Shown here: positions 13,201-25,200 of the stretch, piece after piece
How positions within the stretch are numbered: the first letter of the stretch is position 1
Layout of the letters: each line of letters starts with the position of its first letter
Assembly (NCBI GenBank): GCA_029168955.1
Contig: JAPDOI010000696.1
Location: forward strand, 1-64,000
DNA length: 64,000 bases
DNA from: Aplectana chamaeleonis
Taxonomy: Eukaryota > Nematoda > Chromadorea > Rhabditida > Cosmocercidae
Reading direction: 5' to 3'
Position numbers and translations under genes: made by a program
The notes under the pieces: model-generated
What the model was told of the DNA's origin: nothing
What the model saw: only the letters and a program-made list of their open reading frames with translations
Database searches by the model: none

Positions 13201-16200
13201 TGCAGGCAGCTAAGGGGACCATTGCCATGGAGTTCATCCAAAACCAGGCAGGATCAAAAAGTAAAATCTTGGACTGTTTCTCTGTGTATGGAGACAGTTT
13301 CGAAATTGCACAATACCACAAGAATCGATTGGTAATGCTTTCAGGTTGAAGTTTCATAGATTCTGAATAATTTCCAACTTTGTGGAAGGGTGAAATATGT
13401 CATAACTACTTCAAAAAAACTAACTGTTTTCACAAAAACTTGAAAAAATTCTAGAAATCCTAGGGCGAAGAATAGGTAATTTCAGTTTTAGAAAATAATA
13501 ACTCAGAAATTTTTTATATTGACAACAAACAATTAAACTTGAATTTGCTCTCTACATCAGAAGACTCTAAAAAGTTTTTTGGTAGTGTTGTTATGAATTG
13601 TTCAGTTCACAAAGCAAAGTTGAAACGATTCATATCTATCGAATCAATATTTTATCGTTGTTATTGACCATTTTTCAGATAAAGCGATAGTTATAGTAAT
13701 CAAACTGAATTATAAAGTATTCAAATTACAGTGAAAATTCGTATAAAAAAATCCAATAAAGCAAATTGGAAATAAGTATTAAATACAAATAGAAAAACCA
13801 AAATATTTAAGAACCAAAAAGTTTCAAGCAAATAACTGAATGAATAGCTAATAAATAATACCCTAGATGAAGAGTGAGATTAAATTTTCAAAGAATTGAA
13901 AATATAAAAAATACAAATTGTAAACTGAAAAGAAAAACTGAACCGAATATTCGAATAAACTAGAGTAGACCCAATCACACATTTCAGCAGCTCATACTCA
14001 CCCACTCGATTGATTGTGTCAACCCTATATGCATTGTTTCAGAGTAAGCCACGTATCGATCAAAAAGAAAGAGGGATCAATCGCTGATTCAAAACTGTCT
14101 TCAAATTCTGAAAATCTCGTTCACCTTGAAGCGAGTTATGATCAAAAGACGAAAAAAGCGAATTTCCGCGCTTTTTTCGCCTTTTTGCCAAAACTTAGGG
14201 TGGGTATTGTAGCCCATAAGTGGTCTCACATGTTTGACCAGGAATAGCACAACTAGCTGTCCAAAAACTTTCGTAACATTATATATGTATCATTATAGGC
14301 CAAACCCTCACAGTGGTTATGGACACTGGATCATCGGATCTGTGGGTGATGGATGTTGCCTGTGAGGAAGGCGGATGTGATGACTCCGAAAGTCCCTATT
14401 CGAAACATAAGTTTGACCCTGCGCACTCAGCCACGTTCATGAAAACGCGTGGAACTTTTGAGATCAAGTATGGCTCTGGCAGCTGCTCAGGATACATGGC
14501 TTCGGATGTGCTTACATTTGCCGGTCAGTACAATAGGTTATAATATTCTTACTCTGGCCCGGTACTCCCGAGCAGGGATGATCTAGAGATCATCCGCTAT
14601 CGGATATTGTATGCCTGAAAAAAAAACGGACAAAATTCTGTGTTTCAATTTCCGACCTTTGGGCGCGTCCTGCCATCACGTAGCCTATCCGTCGTCCTAA
14701 CAAGGGGGGACTTCCCGGGGTGAGACGCATTCTCTTCGAGCGGCCACCATGGCTGTGCTTCTGGTTTTCCAGAAGCTGAAATCGGGTCGCTACATTTATA
14801 CCAGTAACATTGTTGATATCGTTATCTAAACATATTGATGATCCTAATGTCGCATGCATCCGTCTACGAGTGTCTGAGTGTCTCTATACTGACATTTGCA
14901 GCAGCTACGCAGCATATACTGCCTGGTATACCTTATACGCTGCAGATCAACGACTAATCATGACTGAGTAGGCGTATCCGCAGATTATGCTGCCATGACC
15001 CTGAAAATCGGAAAAGAGACGGAACCTACGAGGGTGGTATTCAGCGAGCTCCGGAGTAGCCAGCTCGTTCGATAATGATGAAAGACGTGAATGAGAAGGG
15101 GTAAAAAAACACCCGGTGTTGCCGACCAGACCGATATGCACATGATAGAAGGCAAGAGATTGATGATAGCACTGACATCATTCCATATTTTTCATACGTA
15201 TCGATCGCGTCGGTCACACCGGGTGTTTTATCCAACCTTCCTCGTCCATGTTTTTCATACGTATCGACCGGGCCAGTCACCGCAGGCTACGACGTTTTTC
15301 GACCAACTATGACCGAGACCTGACAATGAGTTGTGTCTGAAACATCTCGAGCTCGTCTTGTCACCCACTGACCAGGGCTGTGCGTAATTACGAATTACGA
15401 TCTACGATTTACGAATTACGGGTGTTTTTGGCAATTTTTTTTACGATTTACGATTTACGAAATTTCGGCCAAAAATCGTAACGAATCGTAAAAAATCGTA
15501 ACAAATCGTGAAAATGCGGTTGAAAGAACAACATAAGTTTGCGGTCCAGAGCATAGACAAATGTAGCACTTGTTTCTTATTCCTGATATTTGATTACTCA
15601 TTTTTCCCAATCTCTATTCTCGGTTAAATCTTCTTGTTCCCAGCCGAGCGTAGACAACATGACATGGCGTAATATAATAGCTGATAACGAGATTCAGGTA
15701 TGACCGACCGCTCTGCTTCTCACACTGACCTACTCAAAAGTATTGAAGGGTTCCAAACTTCACTTGTTTCACATGCGAGCCAGGTCGGCGGAGGCGGAGC
15801 CGAGCTCCACAGTTGTTTATCTCCATGGAATGCTCTCGTCCGCCATCATGAACACGAGAGACGCAGACATATGGTAGAGCTACCGCCTATTTCGGAGCGA
15901 AATACCGGTCCGGAGTTGCAGACAATCGCTGTTGCAACGCTTATTGCAAGCAGGGGCATGTTGGGACTACGAGTTCCTGGCACGATTAGTCTTCGTTCCA
16001 GCAAGCTTATCGTCGAACTCCAACCTGCAAAAGCGATAGTCTTCAACTGCGAACCAGAGCTCCATCCCGCCATAGAAATTAAATATGGGGTTCCGCTCTG
16101 AAGGCCGAGCTGGCTTATGGAGAAAATAAAGTTTGGAACCCACAACCTTCACCGCAAGTATTCAGCGGTTTAAAAGTTACGGGCGAAAACTGTTATTTCG

Positions 16201-19200
16201 TGAATTGAAATCTGCTGAAGGATAAGGAAAATATTTTTCTAACTTGAAAACATTATTCGATTAAGAGTTTTACGGGGTTCCCTGAAATGAGATTTGATAG
16301 ATATCTATGCCCAGAGGCAAGTCAGCTGCGAGAGAAAAAGTGATAATTTCCCGATTTGATGAGGAAAGTTTCAAGAAAAGTTATGACTGCAGTCTATCAT
16401 CTTTTAAAAAAGGTTATTACAAGTTTTTGAAGTTGGGAATTCGAGCAAATTCAAAGCAAATGCAAAGAAAAAAGAAGAGCAAGAATTTTGTAATTTTTGG
16501 AATCCGAGATTTGGAGGAAACCTCCACCGTTTTGCATTTCAGATTCCTAAGCAACCTAAACACCGCGAACCGCTATCCCCACCGCAACGAACTTATGTTT
16601 ATGGGAATGAAGGCTAATAAATTCATTCGGAGTAATGCTTCACAAATGTAGAGTGCAGACTCGAATGGTTCAGAAAGTGGTTTTGGAAACGTACATATAC
16701 CCTCCTTGGAAATAACCTTCTCGTCCAAGTATCCTTCCCTTGATCGATCGTGTTTAAAACTATCGAACCGCGATTTTTTTCCTCATCACAGTGTTGACCT
16801 CCTTAGCTTTTATTGAACTGTGTTTAGTGAGGCGATGATTCTTTATGTTTTTGTGCTTCTCTATGTTGCAAAACTTGGGCAGACGTGACACAGGTTTGGC
16901 ACTTGAATTCGCGTAGAGTTTCAGCTTCTGGGAATTTCTTCAAGTACTTACTGCTTATAACAGTTTCATTTTGAACCTCAACCTCCAACCCCCAGTATAG
17001 AAACACTTCATCACTGAACTTCTGAGACTTTCCTACATCGAGTGAGGTTCGGGCTATGTGTGGGATTATTACTCACTATCAGTTACGAATTACGAATTAC
17101 GATTTACGAATTACGAGGATTTTTGAAAATTACGATTTACGATTTACGAAATTACAAAATTCAGTTACGCACAGCCCTGCCACTGACTGAGCGGCGGGTT
17201 TAGTACGAGACACAATCCTTACCATGCAGAACTGCAGTTATGTCTCCTTGCACTCCACTCTTTTTGCTACGCCTTTCCAGAAACGTTTGGTTAAAGCTGA
17301 TCGTTTATCCAATGTCTCCGATTTTTAAAATCGTGATTACCTTATTTCTGTTCCTGATCAAATCCCTTTTTGAAGATAAGGAAACTTATAATTTAGGCCT
17401 TAGAGTTTCATATCAAGAGTTTGGGATGGCGACAGTTGTGGACGATACAATGAAGAATGTGCCAATTGATGGTATATTTGGACTTGGTTGGCCTGCGATC
17501 TCGGCGGAAAAAGTAATGATTTTATTGGCACTCTGTTCTATTCCTAAAAGTGTATCGGCTACGTTTAGTGCAGACGTCTTTTCGAATTGAACTTTAAGGT
17601 CACTGTTGTTGCGATACGGAAAAACAGCAAGTGTCTGTGTACGTTTCTTATTGAGAGATCGCTAAATGAATACGCTAATAGCAGTCCGAGCGATATCCTG
17701 GTTAACGCTTCAAATTAAACACACAGTAACAAAAAGCTCAGGGTAATGACGCTGTCGATGCGGCATCGCAAGCACATGGAAATTCCTTTACATACTTTGC
17801 AAGACTTCTTGAAAAATTCCGCATTTATGCGTAGGCGACATTTTTCACGGTTTTCTGGATCAGTCGTCGGGCATTTCATCACCATTTGGATATACAATGT
17901 CGCTGCACGAGGCCGTTACTCTCACTATTCCAGGTTAGAACTCCTATGCAGAATGTTCTCAAAGACCTCAACATGCCAATATTCACCGTGTGGATGGACA
18001 AACATGTGAGTTCCTCAATCACAGCTGAGGCAACTGTGCGGTCATGAAGAAGCGATCTGATCCGTGAACTTCGCCAAACTCGAGGTCGGCTTGGCCTTCA
18101 AGTAATCACAAAATAGTTTTTGAACAGAAATTAACCCTCACCACAACAGCAATACATCAGGTAGTTTCGGATTTAACTGAAGTTTTGACAAAAACACGAA
18201 TGAATTATAATTTTTCTCATGAACCAAAACCAGTTTACAAAAATAAACACTTTAACAGATAACTCCTGAAAATTTGGAACAAATAATAACTGCCAGAGAG
18301 ACCCTACAGAACACGTCGAGGTTCGCATGAGACGGAGAAGAAAGACGCGGCTGTGGCAAGAAAATCAGTGACACGGGCCGAGTCAAGATATGGAGAGGCG
18401 AGCGGCGGTAGAATGCACCGAAAAGAGGAAGGGGACCTGGAACGATTGACATCGAGCCTCCTAAAGCAACATAAAGAAGAATGCTCCCAATTGTGTTTAT
18501 TCTTCTTCTTCTTCTTCTGCAGCCTCAAAGTGGTTTTTGTCATAGGTTGAGGAACTGGGCGGCCTTCACAGGATTCGTCCAAAGGTCCATTGTGGTTAAA
18601 GGCAGTGTTCACGATGGAAAACGTTTTCGAAATTCCACTAGGATTGGGTAGTGGAGGGACACTCTGTAACGTTAACGTCGAAAGAACGCATGAAAACGAG
18701 CCAGGAAGAGCCCCAAAAGAGCCCGAAGTTGCAACTTCGAGCGCATTGAAAACCCCAAAAGCGCATCACACGCCCACCGACGTGAACAAATGAATGCTCG
18801 AGATCGTGAGATGAGCGATGATTTCTAATCATTAGCCCCGTTCTTCCCTTCATTTTCAGCTTCTCTCTTTACTCAGGTCAGCTCGCATAGATCGGCTGCA
18901 AAAGACGGAAGTTACAAGCCTCGGACAACTCGTCCATCATGTTTCCATAGCTCAATCTTTGAGGGACCATACCTGCGTTCACAGAAGGTCTTGTATGATT
19001 TCAGAGACACCATTGGAATCAGCATGGGGCCGCTTTCAAGATAGGCGAAAAAAACAGAAAAACGATTTTCATCGTGAACACTGCCTTTAAGGAGGTAGGT
19101 CTCTTCAGGCACATGAACAAGTGCGCCGTGTCGTGTCCGGGAGCACCACAGTCCGGGCATGCGTCTGGTCGGCTGCTGTCGACCTTGTTGACGTAAGACA

Positions 19201-22200
19201 TGAGCAGAATAAAGTGACCACAGCGCAGCGATGCAAGAGCACATCTGGCTCGTCTGCAGAGTTGAGACTCGGACTCGCAAACAAGAGGCGGCACCGTTCC
19301 CAAGATAGGGTTCACAGCCGCCTTCGCTAGATATCCTCGAACAAACTGGGTGTGCTCCTCACGCAGAAGACGAAGCCTTTCCATGTTAGAGTCGGCCCAT
19401 CTCTGTACATCAACTTTACGAGGAGCATCGGCGAACGGCGTCCTAATCGACCTCTCTCTTATGGGCTTCATTGTTCTCTTTGACGGATGATTCGGCTGTC
19501 TCAGAACATTAATATACATCTGCTGTGCCTGGAGTTCACAATGCTCCTTGACCGGCAATATGCAGGCCTCTGCGTGAAGATGTTCTATTGGGGAGCTCCT
19601 TGCACAACCGGTAGCAATTGTAAGCGCAGCATTCTGTAAACGCTGCAGCTTATTCCAGGAGCTGTCAGACACCAGGTGCTGCCACACTGGTACCGCTTAT
19701 TCCAGAGTCGGCTGAAGTATTGCTCTGTAGGTTCTCAATATAGTCTCTCGGCTGCTTCCCCATGATGTTCCTTAGAGAGCTCTCAAGATATTGAGCCTAG
19801 CCTTGACGACTGTTTGTTTCTGTTCCGCGTTTGTGTGGAACTTCAGTGACGTATCAAGAATAAGGCCAAGCAGCTTGGGGAATTTTGCTGCTGGCAACAG
19901 GTCACCATCCCATTTCACATCTGGATAAGCACTGTGTTCCTTGGTGTTTGTTGTGAACACTGAAACAGAGGATTTCGCGGCAGAGACTGTGAGCACCATA
20001 TTATCGAGGAAGAGCTTCAACTCGACGAGATAGGCGCTGATCTTGTTAGCGGCTATCTGCCGGTCACGGTCCTGGCACATGATGGTGATGTCGTCGGCAT
20101 ACATAACAATCTTTACATCATTGGGAGGCTGGGGAATGTCCTCAAGATACAGGCTGAATAGGGCAAGGGACAACACTTCGCCTTACGGAACACCGGCTGC
20201 TATTGAAATGCTATCGGATACGTGATTCTGGAACAAAACCTTAGCCCGGCGGTCTTTCGTGAACGCTGCAATCCATCGCTTCTGCCATGATGGCAGCGAC
20301 GACTTGTGCAGTTTCTCGGACAACAGTCCCAAGTTAACAGAGTCAAACGCTTTGCTCAGATCGAGGGCGACGGCCACCGTTCTCAGGGGCTTTCAAATGT
20401 TGAACCCATCGACCGCAAAGCGCACGATCTCCAATAGAGCAGTAGTAGTAGAGTGAAGTTTCCTGAACCCATGCTGATGCTGCTGTCGCTCATTTTGATC
20501 AGCCAGGTCCGTCACGATCAACTTTTCAGCTAATTTAGCGACGGGCGATAACAGGCTTATTGGTCGAAAGTCTTTTGCCGTGCTTTGAGGCTTGCCTGGC
20601 CTTGGCAACGGTATCACATTGGCTGTCTTCCAAGCTTGGGGTAGAGTGCAGGTCCGGAAAGAAGTGTTAATGATATCTGCAAGCATCGATAGAAGTTCCT
20701 TAGGAAGCTTCTTCAGGATGGCTGGGGAGATACCGTCAGGTCCGATAGCCTTCGAATTCCGCATATCTTTGATAGCCTTCTCTACTTGTGATACAGTAAA
20801 GGCCTCAGATGCGTTCATGAGCGGCAACCGGCTCAGCTCTCTAACCGTGACTCTGTTTTGCACGCCTCGCTTGGTACGTGTGATGAAAAAATTCTTGCCG
20901 AGTGCGTAAGCAGCCGCTTTCCCTGATTTGAAGACGTTCTCCGCGAACTCAATAGCGGAGCTCATCGGGGGAGCGGACTTTCTGGAAATTTTCCTCAACA
21001 CTTTCCACGTCGTAGTTCCGTCCGCCTTGAAATTCAACTTTTCAGTGAACTTCTCCCAGCATTCCCTCTTGTTCTTATCCAGATCCTGCTTGATCTCATT
21101 ATCCAGCCCAGCAATCTCCGGGTCTAGATGGTCTGCGGCTCTCTTCTCATCTCTGGTTCTTATCTTCTGCAGTATTTCCCTGCTGACATTTGGAAAAAAG
21201 GTCTTGACACGACCCTCAGGACTTGCTGCTTTCATGGGCTTGCGGATGGCACTTGTTAGATGACGCTCTTTCTGATGAACATCACCATTCCATGGGTAGT
21301 AGACCGCATGGCGGAGTGCAACATCTCTGAACAGGGTCCGGTCTGCTAGGCCTAAATTAAGATAAGAACGATGACGAAAACCAGAGTAAGGGGCAAGAGA
21401 GTCCGAGAGATCAATATAGACAAAGACGGGAATGCGTTCACTGGAGAGAGTTGTGGATGTGGACCACGTGCAAGCATTAGAAAGATTGGATGACACAAGA
21501 GAGATATCTGGGCTAGAAGGTCGGCCGTTGGCAGGGAGGCGAGTGGGCTGGTCATCATTGAGTATAACCAGGTCACACTCGTCAGCCCATTCTTCGACAT
21601 CTTCCTCTGGCGTCAGAATCAAGAGCGGAACAGAACGTGTGAGTATTGAAGTCACCCGCAAAGACAGCTGAAGGGGAGAGTGAGCAGTCGTACAACTGCT
21701 TAAGGAGGGGAGTAGGATTATAAGAAGGGGGACAAGATGATATAGGAGGAATATATATGTTAAATAGAGATAAAGGGGTTTTGAGTGGGAGGTGGACAGG
21801 AATGTACTCGAGAGTACCGTCCTTAGGAGTATTAGGGATAATATGAGAAGGTAAGGCAGATTGCACGAAAGTAGACACTACGCCCCCAAAAGCTGTCCTT
21901 GGCATGTGATAGGCGGTGTAGCCCGGAATGTTAGGTTGAGGATAAGTGGTAGATGGAGAGAGCTTAGTTTCTTGAACCATGATAACATCCGGGTGATGAG
22001 AACGTGCGAATAGAAAGAGTTCAGATAACTTGTTGTGAAGGCTGTTGAGAATAATGTGAACAATGGAGAGGGGGCGGTTGGTAATTGAGGAATCAAATGG
22101 GGGCAGAGCATAGAACACAACGAAAAAGTGAGTCATGATGCCTCACAGAACTGAGGCCCGAACAGGAGAAGTGCACCCACCTTTGGCATCCGAAGCACTA

Positions 22201-25200
22201 GACACTTGTTTTATGCCAGGTAACATCCTCGCCGCAGGTGGCGCATGGATACTTCTGTGCTGGACTTGGATTCCTCTCGACGCCGGCCCTTTGTAATAAA
22301 ATCCTCAGGAGAGCCGCGGCCGACCAGCACCTCTCCCATGACAAAAACCCTCTTCTCGGAGGGGTTGACGTCGGTTTGCACGGAGGCGATTTTCTTACTT
22401 CCACACTGCCACGGCACGAACGTACGACATCTCGGCAGCAATTGGGTTTATCGCAGAATGTTCTAAGTTCTTCAAGGCTTTTTCACTATGATGAAATTAA
22501 GCGCAAACCCTTCTACAGAACACCTACTCAGGAACTACTGAGCAAGTTCATAGCTAAGGACTTAGCTACTTCAAGCCTTTGGGCAGCTTAGAGGCAGGGT
22601 CCGGGTAGAATTCGTAATTTGAGAATTCCGGCTAAATCGGAGCGTATGCTGCAGGTAGTCCCAGGGAATGTACGGAAACTGCGAGGAAAACGGCCTTCTT
22701 CAATTTACTCTAGCCATTTCCGTCCATCACCGTGCCGCGAAAGTGTGTGCATTGTCCATGTTTTAGTATAGTTGTGCCATTCGAATAGATTCGAATCGAT
22801 ATATTCGAATAGTTGCTATTCGAACACATATTCATTATCGGAATTTCTAAAATCGCACTTTTCGAATACTATTCAAATATCGGACCTCAAAAAGGGGGTA
22901 TTCGAATCTTTTCAATAATCGGACCCCTAAAGAAGGGGTATTCGAATCTGTTCAATTATCGAAGCCTACTATTCGAATAATCATTCGAATAGTTATACTT
23001 TAGAATGGTTTCGAATGGATCTGCCCCGTCGCCGCTATTTATGGTGTACGGTAGATGACCTTGTGTTGCATTGGCAGGTATGACCACGACGAAGAATTTC
23101 GAAATCACTTGGCGTCTCACTGCGTGCGCCGCAATTCCAAAATTGTCGCCTTCATCGTAGCGTGGCGGCACGATTTCGAAACATTTCGGGGTCTATTTCG
23201 GGTGCGAGCGGTGAGTTCATTCCCAATAACTTCACTTAGGGCATTGGTATACCTCAGCGACGGACACGGCGGCGGACTTGTCGCCGCTGCATGAAATTCA
23301 ACGCGCTTTTGCGTACCTGCGTTTCTGCATAGTCGCATTTGCAGACCAATTAATGGATACCAATTTTGTTCCTCATAATGTTTTCCTGAGTGAAATTGCA
23401 TGAGGGATACTTTTTTCATGAAAAAATGTCACAACGAAGTGTATGAATCACATATCTGCAATAGATACATTTCAAACTTAAAGAAAAAGGTCCGATTTCA
23501 CTTTGTACTCCAATATAATTCTTCATTTCATGAATGTCACAAAGATTTAAGCAAGACAGAAAATAGGTCCATGTGAGAAAAAACTATGCAACGAGAACTG
23601 TACGACCTGGAAGTATGCCTAAAAATGGTAGAAGCGGTGTACAAAATGCTGATTAAGTGACTACTGGCATAATTGATCATTTATTGACGCTACATCCTTA
23701 GAAATGTTGAAAAAGTCTGAGATGAAACAAAAATAAGCTTCTCAGAGAAATAATCAGGGCCCAGCAACATCACGTCGCTGTGCTGCGCATGGCGCCGGCT
23801 GTCCCCACGGCCACGGAGTATACCAGGGCTACGCCCCTCAAAACTATAAGGCCGGGATATTACTTACCGCGAACAGCGACAGCGACCGTGCATCTCAAGC
23901 ATATCGATTTTCGGTCGATATTAATGGTAAACATTGCGTCGAGTCGCTCGTCGTCAGAAGTAAGATCCCGGCCTAACACCCCTCAGCGACCCGTGGCAGC
24001 GACGGGCGCGTGCAGACTGTTCTCACGGCCGACCCTGCCGTAGTGCCGGTGCTGGTCCTGACACGATGAGTGATAGTTGGCTAAACCTGTCGCTACAGCG
24101 ACGAGGAAGTATACTTATGCCCCTAACAACCTGCCTTCTAAGAATAGCGAAGAAACTAAGCGTCAGTAGCCTTTTGCAAACGCGCAAATACTCCAGTCCT
24201 CTCGGCTTATGGAAAAATACGCCTTATTCCCCGAGTGCGAGGCCAAAGATCCACAAATCCTTATCAGAGCATATAAATCTTATGTTAGACCACTGGTTGA
24301 AAACGGTACCACGGTGTTTAATCCCTATTTAAAAAAGGACATTGCTGCTTTGGAAAGTGTGCAAAATAATTTCACGAGAAAACTAGCCTTACGTTTCAGT
24401 GGTGTAGATTATCGTTTTATACCCAATGGTTTGGTAAGAAGGCAAGTTTTCGGGTTACGAAGTCTTGAAAGTAGGAGAAAAAGCAACGGTCTCGACATGT
24501 CATACAAAAATAATTACTCGCAAGGTCTCACCTGATCATCCGACTTTTTCACTTTTGCGAATTCTTGCACAAGAGGAAACACACAAAAGCTCAGACCGAA
24601 AATATCTCGGACGCAGGTCAGGTCAAAATTTTTCTGTAATAGAGTAGTTCCAACGTTAAATTTTTTGATTAATAGAGGCGCTTTGTGTTTGAATCTCAAA
24701 TCCTTCAAAAAAGTTGTTCACCAGGTAATCTGCTCTAACTCGTCGTAGAGATCCCAGTGTTTTATAGTCTGTCTTACTTTTATAACCGGTTTTTTTAGTT
24801 TTATCCTCTGTTTTATCCTTAATCGTTGTGTTCCATTTTGAATTCTTCCATTTAGCATTTGAGAACGCTTCCGGCGTATGTATCTAACGGTATTGATGTT
24901 ATGATGTCTTCATACACGTGCGCTATGTGTGCGTCCACAAATAAATAAAAAATAAAAAAAGTGAAGCTGAGTTTGAACCCCTGTACTCTAGCGTTAGAAC
25001 GTCTCAAGGTGAAGAATTCAGATAGTTTAAGTCTCACTAAACCGTTCATCATAAATCAAAAATGAATAATTTCTTCTCCTACGAAGAGCAAGTGTGTCCA
25101 ATTGTAGTCTTTTATTTCCGGAATAACTCCTAGAAATGTTCACCTACGTGATACCAAGTGCCCGAATAGAGACTTTCCGCGTGAAACTATCTAGCACCCT

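Larger units (their letters stand above)
18500..22441 (-). mobile_element. Degenerate I/ingi-group LINE in intron 5 of gene 1
   Basis: A non-LTR retrotransposon of about 3.9 kb (including a 487-bp MITE) lies antisense to gene 1. In order from its 5' end it carries a zinc-finger-like N-terminus (22404-22198), an AP-endonuclease domain (22136 to about 21600), an RT (about 20800-19800), and a C-terminus with a second zinc-finger pattern. It has no RNase H. The 3' end at about 18500 is a GAA-type repeat followed by TAA. The C-terminal pattern resembles ingi/Vingi elements of the I group, though a jockey assignment is possible. No target duplication was identified. Confidence 0.85.
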